A stretch of DNA of 64,000 nt from Caulobacter sp. RHG1. GTDB taxonomy: Bacteria; Pseudomonadota; Alphaproteobacteria; Caulobacterales; Caulobacteraceae. The notes under the pieces are model-generated. The model made no database searches, had not been told where the DNA came from, and worked only from the letters and a program-made list of their open reading frames with translations. The DNA is taken from NCBI RefSeq assembly GCF_013181195.1, contig NZ_SMZP01000011.1, positions 83,554 to 147,553 of the forward strand, written 5' to 3'. This document shows positions 50,473-58,259 of the stretch, one piece after another (position 1 is the first letter of the stretch; every line of letters starts with the position of its first letter). Position numbers and translations under genes: made by a program.

Positions 50473-50547
50473 TGGTAGGCCGGGTGGGGTTCGAACCCAC
50501 GACCATTCGATTAAAAGTCGAATGCTCTACCACTGAGCTACCGGCCC
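50473..50547 (-). tRNA. tRNA-Lys (anticodon TTT)
   Basis: The minus strand folds into a complete cloverleaf. The acceptor stem GGGCCGG/CCGGCCT has one G-U pair. The D arm is GCTCAGTGGTAGAGC, and the anticodon arm TTCGA-CTTTTAA-TCGAA has anticodon TTT. The T arm GTGGGTTCGAACCCCAC contains the invariant TTCGAAC. The discriminator is A and CCA is encoded. Confidence 0.96.
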
Positions 50548-50585
50548 GCTCTCGATCCGGCGGGTACCGGGGGAAGCGGCGCGGA

Positions 50586-50613
50586 CCATAGTCGGGGGCT
50601 TTCCGCGTCGCAA
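50586..50613 (-). promoter_or_regulatory. Candidate promoter of tRNA-Lys
   Basis: On the minus strand TTGCGA (50613-50608) and CTATGG (50591-50586) are 16 bp apart, resembling the housekeeping -35 and a weak -10. This puts the start about 30 bp before the mature tRNA 5' end. Confidence 0.4.
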
Positions 50614-50674
50614 GCACGGTTTCGCCGTTTTTCAGAAGGATGACGGTAAAGCTGTGGGTGGGTTAGGGTAGGAC

Positions 50675-51412
50675 ATGCGTAGAACCTTGCTTTTGGCGGC
50701 CGTTTGCGGCGCGACCCTGGCTTCCGCGGCCTTCGCGAAGCCGCAGCAGCCGCCGCCTTTGCTGGGCGCGCCGCCTCAGCAACGCGACGATTATCCGGTC
50801 GAACCGACCGACGACGGCCGAATCAGATCGACCTCGGAAGCCAATCGCGAGGGAATCACCGGAGCCATGAGCGCGCCGCTGCGCGACGTGAATCTGGTCC
50901 GCACCAAGATCCCGCGCGTGCTGCTGGAAGCGATGGACGATCCGTATCAGCGGCCGACCGAAGCCAGCTGCAAGACGCTGATCGCCCTGATCCAGCCGCT
51001 GGACGTCGCCTTGGGCGAGGACATCGACCAGAATCCGCCGACCGAGGATGAGGATCTTCTGGACCGCGGGCGCAAGGCGGCCGGCGGGGCGGCCCTGGGC
51101 GCGGTGGCCACCACGGCTCAGGGGCTGATCCCCATGCGGGGCTGGGTGCGGAAGCTGACCGGGGCCGAGCGCCACGATCGTCTGGTGCAGAGCGCCGTCG
51201 CCTCGGGCGCCGTGCGCCGCGCCTATCTGAAGGGCCTGGGCGAGGCTCGGGGCTGCAATCCGCCCGCCACGCCGCAGCACAAGCCGCCGCCGGCGCCGGT
51301 CGTTGTCGAACCCGGCATGCCGCCGCCGCGCGACCGCTACGGCCCGCTGAGGCCCCGCTTCCCGATCGTCAAGGAAGAAGCTCCGCGCGTGCCGAAGGGA
51401 CCGGCCTACTAG
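50675..51412 (+). CDS. Hypothetical secreted protein
   Basis: This 245-residue protein has a clear Sec signal peptide (MRRTLLLAAVCGATLASAAFA, cleavage likely after AFA). The mature part contains a conserved-looking central region, VRTKIPRVLLEAMDDPY with CKTLIALIQPLDVALGEDID, then an Ala/Gly-rich hydrophobic stretch (AAGGAALGAVATTAQGLIPM) and RGWVRKLTGAERHD. A Pro-rich C-terminus follows. I do not recognise a family; it is probably periplasmic or envelope-associated. It converges on tgt, both stops lying in one CTAG at 51409-51412. Confidence 0.8.
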   Translation: MRRTLLLAAVCGATLASAAFAKPQQPPPLLGAPPQQRDDYPVEPTDDGRIRSTSEANREGITGAMSAPLRDVNLVRTKIPRVLLEAMDDPYQRPTEASCKTLIALIQPLDVALGEDIDQNPPTEDEDLLDRGRKAAGGAALGAVATTAQGLIPMRGWVRKLTGAERHDRLVQSAVASGAVRRAYLKGLGEARGCNPPATPQHKPPPAPVVVEPGMPPPRDRYGPLRPRFPIVKEEAPRVPKGPAY

Positions 51413-52527
51413 CCGTTTGCGAGGTGGCGAGCCCGGAAGTCGCGGCGGAACTGTTCGAAGCGGCCTTCGGCGATCGCGGCGCGCATGGCGGCGGTCAGGG
51501 CCTGGAAGAAGGCGATGTTGTGCCAGGACAGCAGCACCTGGCCCAGGATCTCCTCGGCCTTGAACAGGTGGCGCAGATAGGCCTTGGAATAGTCCCGGCT
51601 GGCCGGGCAGTCGCTGTCCGGGTCGAGGGGTGACTCGTCCTCGGCATATTTGGCGTTCTTGATGTTGATCGGCCCGTCCCAGGTCCAGGCCTGGCCATGG
51701 CGGCCCGAGCGGGTCGGCAGCACGCAGTCGAACATGTCGACGCCACGCGCCACGGCTTCCACAAGGTCGATCGGCTTGCCCACGCCCATCAGGTAGCGCG
51801 GACGGTCCTCGGGCAGCATGCCGGGCGCGTAGTCCAGCACCTCGCACATCGCCTCGTGCCCCTCGCCGACCGCCAGGCCGCCGATGGCGTAGCCGTCGAA
51901 GCCGATCTCGCGCAGGCGATCCGAAGACTCGCGGCGCAGGTTCTCGAAGGTCGAACCCTGCTGGATGCCGAACAAGGCCTGGGTGTCGCGGGTCCCGAAG
52001 GCGGTCTTGGAACGCACCGCCCAGCGGGCCGACAGCTCCATGCCCTTGCGCGCCCTCGCCTCTTCGGCCGGCCAGGCAACGCATTCGTCCAGCTGCATGA
52101 CGATGTCGCTGCCCAGCAGGTCGGCCTGGATCTCGATCGAGCGCTCCGGGGTCAAGACATGCTTGGAGCCGTCGATATGGCTGGAGAAGGTCACCGCCTC
52201 CTCGGTCAGCTTGCTGATCCCCGACAGGCTCATGACCTGGAAGCCGCCGCTGTCGGTCAGGATCGGTTTGTCCCAGCGCATGAACTTGTGCAGTCCGCCC
52301 AGGCGATGCACCCGCTCGGCCGAGGGGCGAAGCATCAGGTGATAGGTATTGCCCAGGATGATGTCGGCGCCGGTGTCCTTGACCTGATCGACGGTCATCG
52401 CCTTGACGGTCGCGGCCGTGCCCACGGGCATGAAGGCCGGGGTGCGGATGTCGCCGCGCGGGGTCTTCAGGAGGCCGGTGCGGGCCTTGCCTTCGGTGGC
52501 TTTGATCTCGAAGGGGAACGCGGCCAT
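51409..52527 (-). CDS. tgt: tRNA-guanine transglycosylase (queuine/preQ1 insertion)
   Basis: Tgt exchanges G34 for preQ1 in GUN tRNAs on the way to queuosine. The 372 residues carry the catalytic Asp92 in ILTDSGGFQVMSL and nucleophile Asp267 in MFDCVLPTRSGRHG. GIQQGSTFENLR and AIGGLAVGE are also as expected. The C-terminal zinc site looks degenerate: the usual CxCxxC is read as Ser305, Cys307, Ser310 (DSDCPASRDY), with His336 kept. Otherwise it is full length. Its start overlaps the queA stop by one base. Confidence 0.95.
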   Translation of the reverse strand: MAAFPFEIKATEGKARTGLLKTPRGDIRTPAFMPVGTAATVKAMTVDQVKDTGADIILGNTYHLMLRPSAERVHRLGGLHKFMRWDKPILTDSGGFQVMSLSGISKLTEEAVTFSSHIDGSKHVLTPERSIEIQADLLGSDIVMQLDECVAWPAEEARARKGMELSARWAVRSKTAFGTRDTQALFGIQQGSTFENLRRESSDRLREIGFDGYAIGGLAVGEGHEAMCEVLDYAPGMLPEDRPRYLMGVGKPIDLVEAVARGVDMFDCVLPTRSGRHGQAWTWDGPINIKNAKYAEDESPLDPDSDCPASRDYSKAYLRHLFKAEEILGQVLLSWHNIAFFQALTAAMRAAIAEGRFEQFRRDFRARHLANG

Positions 52528-53627
52528 CAGGAGTTCTCGTCTTTGAACAGCAGGCTGCCGTCGCCGTAGGAATAGAAGCGATAGCCGGTCGACACGGCGT
52601 GCTCATAGGCCGCCCGCATGGTCGCCTGGCCCGCGAAAGCGCTGACCAACATGAACAGGGTCGACTTGGGCAGGTGGAAGTTGGTCATCAGCATGTCGGC
52701 GGCGCGGAAGCGGTAACCGGGCGTGATGAAGATGGCCGTCTCGTCGGCGAACGGCCGCACGATGCGGTCCTCCCCGGTGGCGCTTTCCAGCAGGCGCAAG
52801 CTGGTCGTGCCGACGCAGACGATGCGGCCGCCGGCGGCGCGCACGGCGTTCAGGGCGTCGGCGACCTCAGCTGTCACCTCGCCGAACTCGGCGTGCATCT
52901 TGTGGTCGGAGACGTCGTCGGTCTTGACCGGCAGGAAGGTCCCCGCCCCCACGTGCAGGGTCACGAAATGCAGCGACACGCCCTTGGCCTTCAGCGCCGC
53001 CAGCAGGTCGGGCGTGAAGTGCAGGCCGGCGGTCGGAGCGGCCACCGAGCCGTCCTCGCGGGCGTAGACGGTCTGGTAGTCGGCGCGGTCGCGCGCGTCT
53101 TCGCCCCGCTTGGCGGCGATATAAGGCGGCAGCGGCATGTCGCCATGGCGAGCGATGCCGATGTCGAGATCAAGGCCGGAGACGTCGAAGGCCAGCAGCA
53201 CCTCGCCGCCCTCGTGCTTCTCGACGACCGTGGCGTCCAGGCGATCCGCTTCGCACGCGCGATCATCGCGAGCCCCGAAGGCGACGCGGTCGCCGACCTT
53301 CAACCGTTTGCCGGGACGCATGAAGGCGCTCCAGCGATCAGGGGCGACGCGGCGGTGCAGGGTCGCCTCGACGGCCACGGGCGTGCCGTCCGCCCCGCCG
53401 GTCGTGCGGCCTTCGCGCAGGCCGGCCAGACGCGCGGGAATGACACGCGTGTCGTTGAAGACCAGGGCGTCGCCCGCCTGGAGAAAGTCGGGCAGCTCGC
53501 GCACGACATGGTCAGCCAGGGGCTGGCCGGGGCGGACCACGAGGAAGCGCGCGGCGTCGCGGGGCTCGGCCGGACGCAGGGCGATGCGGTCCTCGGGGAG
53601 GTCGAAATCGAAGTCGGAAAGGCGCAT
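52527..53627 (-). CDS. queA: S-adenosylmethionine:tRNA ribosyltransferase-isomerase
   Basis: QueA transfers and isomerises the ribosyl of SAM onto preQ1 in tRNA to form epoxyqueuosine, acting right after Tgt. The 366 residues include MRLSDFDFDLPEDRIALRPA, ALVFNDTRVIPARL, GSVAAPTAGLHFT, FVTLHVGAGTFLPVKTDDV and MLTNFHLPKSTLFMLVSAF, all conserved family blocks. The length is normal. It forms a two-gene operon with tgt (TGATG overlap). It is divergent from a lipoprotein gene, with 125 bp between them. Confidence 0.96.
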   Translation of the reverse strand: MRLSDFDFDLPEDRIALRPAEPRDAARFLVVRPGQPLADHVVRELPDFLQAGDALVFNDTRVIPARLAGLREGRTTGGADGTPVAVEATLHRRVAPDRWSAFMRPGKRLKVGDRVAFGARDDRACEADRLDATVVEKHEGGEVLLAFDVSGLDLDIGIARHGDMPLPPYIAAKRGEDARDRADYQTVYAREDGSVAAPTAGLHFTPDLLAALKAKGVSLHFVTLHVGAGTFLPVKTDDVSDHKMHAEFGEVTAEVADALNAVRAAGGRIVCVGTTSLRLLESATGEDRIVRPFADETAIFITPGYRFRAADMLMTNFHLPKSTLFMLVSAFAGQATMRAAYEHAVSTGYRFYSYGDGSLLFKDENS

Positions 53628-53752
53628 GGGCGCGTTTCAAGCGCACGATGGACCGTTCAGGTCAAGACATACGCCGCCAGGCGAGCGCCATGGACAACCT
53701 GAACGGGTTGCGCACAGTTTCACATAACGCCATTCTTCGGGGGAAGATCGCT

Positions 53753-54355
53753 ATGAACCGCCTGCTCGTTTCCGCGCTCGCGCTGCCGCTGCTGCTGACC
53801 GCTTGCGAGGCCAAGAAGGAAACGCCGCCTGCCGCGCCGGCCGAGGAGCGCACCGTCGCCACGGCAGTCGACGCGCCCGCCCCAGCGCCTGCCGCCTTCC
53901 AGCACGATCCGGCGTTGGAGCTGGTCGGCTTCTATTTCGTGGAGACCCAGGCCCAGGTCGCTCGCTGGCGGCTGATGAACCTCTCGGTCGGCCAGCCTGC
54001 CGACTTCGCGGCCTGGGAGGCGGGCAAGCGCGACCCGAAAAACCCGCCCATCACCTTGATCTTCGCCAATATCGACAGTCCGGCGAAAAAGGACGAGCTG
54101 GAGCAGACCATCCACCAGACGACCCTGACCCTCGTTCCTGACAGCTATCAAATCGATGACCAGCGGGTGTTCCTGCACGCCAACACCCAGGAACTGGGTG
54201 AGGTCGTGCTGGAGCTGACGCCCGATCTGGCGGCCTACAAGGCCGCGCGGACGGCGGGTCCGAATGGCGGCGCGCAGCGCGTCTTCACCGGATCCCTGCA
54301 GATCGGCGCCGAGCGGATCCGCAATATCAGCTTCTTCCACCACCCCGGCGAGTAG
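53753..54355 (+). CDS. Putative lipoprotein, unknown function
   Basis: The 200-residue protein opens with a lipoprotein signal MNRLLVSALALPLLLTAC (acceptor Cys at 18). A Pro/Ala-rich linker (residues about 22-47) leads to a globular domain starting HDPALELVGFYFVE, with ITLIFANIDSPAKKDE and YQIDDQRVFLHANTQELGEV. I do not recognise the domain. The ATG at 53753 is supported by GGGGAAG upstream and by the signal sequence; earlier in-frame codons are not conserved-looking. It is probably anchored in the outer membrane facing the periplasm. It is followed by the EEP gene 39 bp later on the same strand. Confidence 0.8.
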   Translation: MNRLLVSALALPLLLTACEAKKETPPAAPAEERTVATAVDAPAPAPAAFQHDPALELVGFYFVETQAQVARWRLMNLSVGQPADFAAWEAGKRDPKNPPITLIFANIDSPAKKDELEQTIHQTTLTLVPDSYQIDDQRVFLHANTQELGEVVLELTPDLAAYKAARTAGPNGGAQRVFTGSLQIGAERIRNISFFHHPGE

Positions 54356-54394
54356 GGCGAAGCATCCTTTACGGAGCCGTGTTATGGGCGGCTC

Positions 54395-55372
54395 ATGCGC
54401 CTGATCGTCCAGCTCCTGAGTCTCCTGGTGCGTGGCACCGCCCTGATGCTGGGCCTGGTCGGCTGCGGCCTCGCCATCGCCTGCCTGGGCGGCGCCTGGA
54501 GCGACCGGCTGGACGCTTTCACCCATGGCGCACCGCTGTGGCTGGCCATGGGCGTCGGCGCGGCGGCGCTGGGGGCGGTCTTCGCCCGCGGCGGCGAGCG
54601 CTGGGTGATGGTCGGACTGGGCGGCGCGACGATCGCCGCCTGCGCCGTGTTGATGCTGCCGGAGATGGTCGCCGCCTCACGATTTAAACCGGCGACGGTC
54701 GCCGCCAGCGACCTGAAGATCATCCAGTTCAACATCTGGCACGACAACCGCACGCCCGAGAAAAGCCTGGAGTGGATCCGCGCTCAGGACGCCGACGTGG
54801 TGATCCTGGAGGAAGCCGGCGGCTACGCCATGCCGGTCATCAAGGCGCTGCGCGAGGACTATCCGTTCGCCTCGTGCGACAAGGCCGCCCGCTGCGAGAC
54901 CTGGATCTTCTCGCGCAAGAAGATGCTGGATCGCGGCAGCGTGCCGATGGACAAGCCCTACCTGTCGGGCGCCTGGGCGACCCTGGCCGATCCCAAGGGC
55001 CCGTTCACGGTCGCCGGCGTGCACTACACTTGGCCGATCCCCGCCGGTCCGCAGCAGGCCCAGTCGCGCAAGCTGGTCGAGACCCTGAAGCCGTTCGGGA
55101 CGAAGAGCACCATCCTGACCGGCGATTTCAATTCCACGCCGTGGTCGTTCACGCTGAAGCGCCAGGACAAGGCCCTGGGTCTGCGCCGCTGGACCCGCGC
55201 CCTGCCCTCGTGGCCCGCTGGCAAGTTCTCGCGCGTGGCGGCCGCCCCGGCCCCGTTCCTGCCGATCGACCACGTCTATGCCGGCTCGGAATGGCATGCG
55301 GTGCAGATCGAGCGCGGTCCGGCCCTGGGCTCGGACCACCGGCCGATGGTGGTTACGCTGCGCCGCCGGTAA
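54395..55372 (+). CDS. Endonuclease/exonuclease/phosphatase family protein with membrane anchor
   Basis: The protein has 325 residues. The first ~95 form three membrane helices (about 5-35, 47-65 and 72-90). The rest is an EEP domain: DLKIIQFNIWHDN, VVILEEAGGYAM, the metal site ILTGDFNSTPWS, PIDHVYAG and the terminal His in LGSDHRPMVV. The catalytic domain probably faces the periplasm. Such proteins can be nucleases or phosphodiesterases; the substrate is unknown. The end overlaps the convergent HD-hydrolase gene by 20 bp. Confidence 0.88.
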   Translation: MRLIVQLLSLLVRGTALMLGLVGCGLAIACLGGAWSDRLDAFTHGAPLWLAMGVGAAALGAVFARGGERWVMVGLGGATIAACAVLMLPEMVAASRFKPATVAASDLKIIQFNIWHDNRTPEKSLEWIRAQDADVVILEEAGGYAMPVIKALREDYPFASCDKAARCETWIFSRKKMLDRGSVPMDKPYLSGAWATLADPKGPFTVAGVHYTWPIPAGPQQAQSRKLVETLKPFGTKSTILTGDFNSTPWSFTLKRQDKALGLRRWTRALPSWPAGKFSRVAAAPAPFLPIDHVYAGSEWHAVQIERGPALGSDHRPMVVTLRRR

Positions 55373-55922
55373 GCTGAGCGATCTCGCGCCGCAGGTTGGC
55401 GCGAGCCCGCCCCTCGAAACGCGCGGCGAAGTCGGCGTCCGGAAACAGCACCGGCGCCGCCAGGAAATGACCCAGCACCGCGGCCCGGGCGGGACGATAG
55501 ACGTCCTCGGGCACGTGGCCGTATTCCTCGCGGATGGCGCGGGCATAGGCGTCGTAGGTTTCGGGATCGGCGGCCAGGATCGACAGGTCGATCGACACCA
55601 TCAGCGCGCCGAGCGGATCGCCTTCCGGGACCTGGTGGCCCTTGGTCAGCAGGATCAAGCGCTCGACCTCGGCGATATCGTCGGGCGCATAGCCGAGTTC
55701 GGGAAGATCGCGGGCCGCCAGTTCGGCGCTGAGCGCCTCGTTGTCGCCGCGCGTCGGGTCATAGACCGCGTCATGCCACCAGAAGGCGGCCGTCAGGACC
55801 GCACGATCGCGGTCCGACAGGTCGGAAACCGCCGCGAGCCGCGCCAGGCAGTCCTCGATATGCGCCAGGGTATGATACCGGCGCCGAGGCTCCGCATAGG
55901 CGGCTCGCAGCGAAGGCGTCAC
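55353..55922 (-). CDS. HD superfamily metal-dependent phosphohydrolase (COG4339-like)
   Basis: This 189-residue helical protein has YAEPRRRYHTLAHIEDCL and TAAFWWHDAVYDPTRGDNE, which supply the His and His-Asp metal ligands. A third Asp lies probably in MVSIDLSILAAD. This matches the predicted HD phosphohydrolases of COG4339; the substrate is unknown. It starts at GTG 55922, overlapping the ppiB stop by 4 bp, so it is translated together with the upstream cyclophilin. It overlaps the EEP gene end by 20 bp. Confidence 0.85.
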   Translation of the reverse strand: MTPSLRAAYAEPRRRYHTLAHIEDCLARLAAVSDLSDRDRAVLTAAFWWHDAVYDPTRGDNEALSAELAARDLPELGYAPDDIAEVERLILLTKGHQVPEGDPLGALMVSIDLSILAADPETYDAYARAIREEYGHVPEDVYRPARAAVLGHFLAAPVLFPDADFAARFEGRARANLRREIAQLTGGAA

Positions 55923-56386
55923 GCGTCGGCGGCGATCTTGGCGCTGACGATCTTGCCCGGAGCGCGCGGCGGCTCGCCCTTCGGCAGGGCGTCGACATTG
56001 TCCATGCCCTCGGTCACCTGGCCCCAGACGGTGTACTGCTTGTCCAGGAAGGTGGCGTCGTCGAACACGATGAAGAACTGGCTGTTGGCCGAGTCGGGGT
56101 TCGGGGTGCGAGCCATCGAGCAGACGCCGCGCACGTGCGGCTCGGCGTTGAACTCGGCCTTCAGGTCCGGCTTGTCCGAACCGCCACGGCCGGTGCCCGA
56201 CGGATCGCCGCCCTGGGCCATGAAGCCCGGGATCACGCGGTGGAAGACGACGCCGTCATAGAAGCCCTCGCGCACCAGTTCCTTGATGCGGGCGACGTGG
56301 CCCGGCGCCAGGTCGGGACGCAGCTTGATCGTGACCGGACCGGTCTCGAGGGTCAGGATCAGGGTGTTTTCGAGGTCAGCCGACAT
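55919..56386 (-). CDS. ppiB: Cytoplasmic peptidyl-prolyl cis-trans isomerase (cyclophilin)
   Basis: The 155-residue cyclophilin catalyses proline isomerisation in protein folding. The active-site block FHRVIPGFMAQGGDPSG is intact. EFNAEPHVRGVCSMARTPNP, SANSQFFIVFDDATFLD and YTVWGQVTEGMDNVD follow the bacterial PpiB pattern. It has no signal peptide, so it is cytoplasmic. It is the third cyclophilin in a row; the other two upstream carry signals. Coupled to the HD gene by a 4-bp overlap. Confidence 0.94.
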   Translation of the reverse strand: MSADLENTLILTLETGPVTIKLRPDLAPGHVARIKELVREGFYDGVVFHRVIPGFMAQGGDPSGTGRGGSDKPDLKAEFNAEPHVRGVCSMARTPNPDSANSQFFIVFDDATFLDKQYTVWGQVTEGMDNVDALPKGEPPRAPGKIVSAKIAADA

Positions 56387-56480
56387 GGTCTTCCCTTGGG
56401 GATGCGAGTGTTGTGACCGCGCTTCTAGCGCGGTTCACGCCCGCCTGTGAACCAAGTCACGCGATAAACCGGTAATGGGT

Positions 56481-57320
56481 TCAGTGAACCTCGACCGGCA
56501 GGTCGATGTCGCAGACCGAGAAGTCGGCCCCCTTCAAAGTCCGCAGCCGCTTGGTCTCGGCCGCAAACCATGGCCCCCTGGGGTCGATCACCCGAACTGC
56601 AGGGCGCTGGCTGGCCGGAATGTCCGACAGCAGGCGCACCCGCTGCATCTGGTCCTGCGGCGCGGCGACAGGCTCGCCGGTCTTGATGGCGCGCACCGCG
56701 TCCAGGCCGCTGATCACCCGGCCAAAGGCGGTATAGCGCTTGTCCAGCGACGGATAGGGCTGGCGCATCAGGAAGAACTGGCTGTTGGCCGAGTTGTTAT
56801 CCTCGTCTCGAGCCATGCCGATCACGCCGGAGCAATAGGTCCCCCAGGCCGCGACCTTGCGGTCGGGGGTCACGTCGTTCCAGCTCCAGGCCTGACTGGC
56901 CACGGGCAGCGACTTGATAAAGCCCACCTCGAGCCCGGCCGGAGCGGCCATGGGAACGAAGGCGGTGTCGGCAGTGCGGCGGAAGGTGAACTCGGCCTTG
57001 AGGTTAGGCCGATCCGAACCGCCCTCGCCCGTATTGGTCGGGTCGCCGGTCTGGGCCATGAAGCGATCGATGACCCGGAAGAAGGTCCGGCCGTCATAGA
57101 CGCCAACACGGGTCAGGTCCTGCAGGCGCGCGACATGGTTCGGCGCGACCTCGGGGACCAGCTCGACCAGCACCCGACCCTTGTTGGTGTCGATCACCAT
57201 GATCGTGTCCGGCGCCGGCGTGCGCCAATCGGCTTCGACGAGCTTGACCGGCCCTGCCGCGAGCGCCGGAGCCGAGGTCGTCGCCAGGCTGAGCCCGGCC
57301 AGCAGCGCGCGGAGGATCAT
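56481..57320 (-). CDS. Periplasmic cyclophilin-type peptidyl-prolyl isomerase (paralogue 1)
   Basis: The 279-residue protein begins with a signal peptide (MILRALLAGLSLATTSAPALA). The cyclophilin domain includes TFFRVIDRFMAQTGDP (key Arg present), EFTFRRTADTAFVP, an insertion of about 30 residues (LEVGFIKSLPVASQAWSW), MARDEDNNSANSQFFLMRQ and YTAFGRVISGLDAVRAIK. A C-terminal extension follows, with the Cys in SVCDIDLPVEVH. It shares its architecture, including the insertion, with the neighbouring gene, so the pair arose by tandem duplication. It probably assists folding in the periplasm. Confidence 0.9.
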   Translation of the reverse strand: MILRALLAGLSLATTSAPALAAGPVKLVEADWRTPAPDTIMVIDTNKGRVLVELVPEVAPNHVARLQDLTRVGVYDGRTFFRVIDRFMAQTGDPTNTGEGGSDRPNLKAEFTFRRTADTAFVPMAAPAGLEVGFIKSLPVASQAWSWNDVTPDRKVAAWGTYCSGVIGMARDEDNNSANSQFFLMRQPYPSLDKRYTAFGRVISGLDAVRAIKTGEPVAAPQDQMQRVRLLSDIPASQRPAVRVIDPRGPWFAAETKRLRTLKGADFSVCDIDLPVEVH

Positions 57321-57338
57321 GTCATTTCACCTGATCAG

Positions 57339-58154
57339 TTACTTCACTTGAACGGGGATCTCGACGTCGCAGTTGGTGAAGGCTGCGCCGACCTCGGCCT
57401 GACGCTTGGCCACCAGGGCCTGGAAAGCGGCCGAGCGCGTATCCATCACCTGGATCGACGGGCGCTTGTCGGCCGGCAGGTCGGCCAGCAGCTTGACGCT
57501 GACCATCTTGTCCTGCGGATCGGGAACCGGCTCGCCGGTCTTGATGGCGCGCACGACGTCCTGACCCGACAGCACGCGGCCGAAGGCGGTGTAGACCTTG
57601 TCCAGCGACGCGTTGTGCTGGCGCATGAAGAAGAACTGGCTGTTGGCGCTGTCGGGATCGCCGGCGCGGGCCATGCCCAGCGTGCCCGAGCAGAAGTTGC
57701 CCCAGGTCGACACCTTGCGGTCGGCGGTCATCACCGCCAGGGCCGCCGGCTGGCTGGTCACCGGCAAGGCGCCGATCCAGCCGGTTTCGTTGGAGCCGAC
57801 CTTGAAGGGCGCGCCCAGCGGCAGCTCTGCGCCGCGACGGAAATTGAACTCGGCCTTCAGGTCGGGCTGATCGGAACCGCCCATGCCGGTGTTCTGGGGA
57901 TCGCCCGTCTGGGCCATGAACTCGTCGATGACCCGGAAGAAGGTCAGGCCGTCATAGAAGCCGGCCTTCACCAGGCCACGGACGCGCTCGATATGGGCGG
58001 GAGCGGCCTCGGGGCTCAGCTCGGCGATGATCCGGCCCTTGTTGGTCTCGACGACGATGACGTTATTGGGGTCGGGCGTACGCCAGTCGGCGGTCTGGGC
58101 CGAGGCCGTGGTGGCGGCGAGCGCCAGCACGGCGGCGGTCATGGCGAGCTTCAT
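57339..58154 (-). CDS. Periplasmic cyclophilin-type peptidyl-prolyl isomerase (paralogue 2)
   Basis: The 271-residue protein has the signal peptide MKLAMTAAVLALAATTASA. Its domain parallels the downstream paralogue: TFFRVIDEFMAQTGDPQNTG, EFNFRRGAELPLGAP, the insertion GWIGALPVTSQPAALAVM, MARAGDPDSANSQFFFMRQ and YTAFGRVLSGQDVVRAIK, ending NCDVEIPVQVK. The ATG at 58154 fits the signal peptide; a longer open frame upstream is not supported. It lies 18 bp upstream of paralogue 1 on the same strand, so they are probably co-transcribed. Confidence 0.9.
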   Translation of the reverse strand: MKLAMTAAVLALAATTASAQTADWRTPDPNNVIVVETNKGRIIAELSPEAAPAHIERVRGLVKAGFYDGLTFFRVIDEFMAQTGDPQNTGMGGSDQPDLKAEFNFRRGAELPLGAPFKVGSNETGWIGALPVTSQPAALAVMTADRKVSTWGNFCSGTLGMARAGDPDSANSQFFFMRQHNASLDKVYTAFGRVLSGQDVVRAIKTGEPVPDPQDKMVSVKLLADLPADKRPSIQVMDTRSAAFQALVAKRQAEVGAAFTNCDVEIPVQVK

Positions 58155-58259
58155 CGAATACCCCGAACAGAATAGGTCGGGGTCGGCGTAGAACGCCACG
58201 ACCGCCCCGACAAGTGCGGCGACTGTTGAAGCTGATGATTCCGGCCGCTTCTGGGCGGT

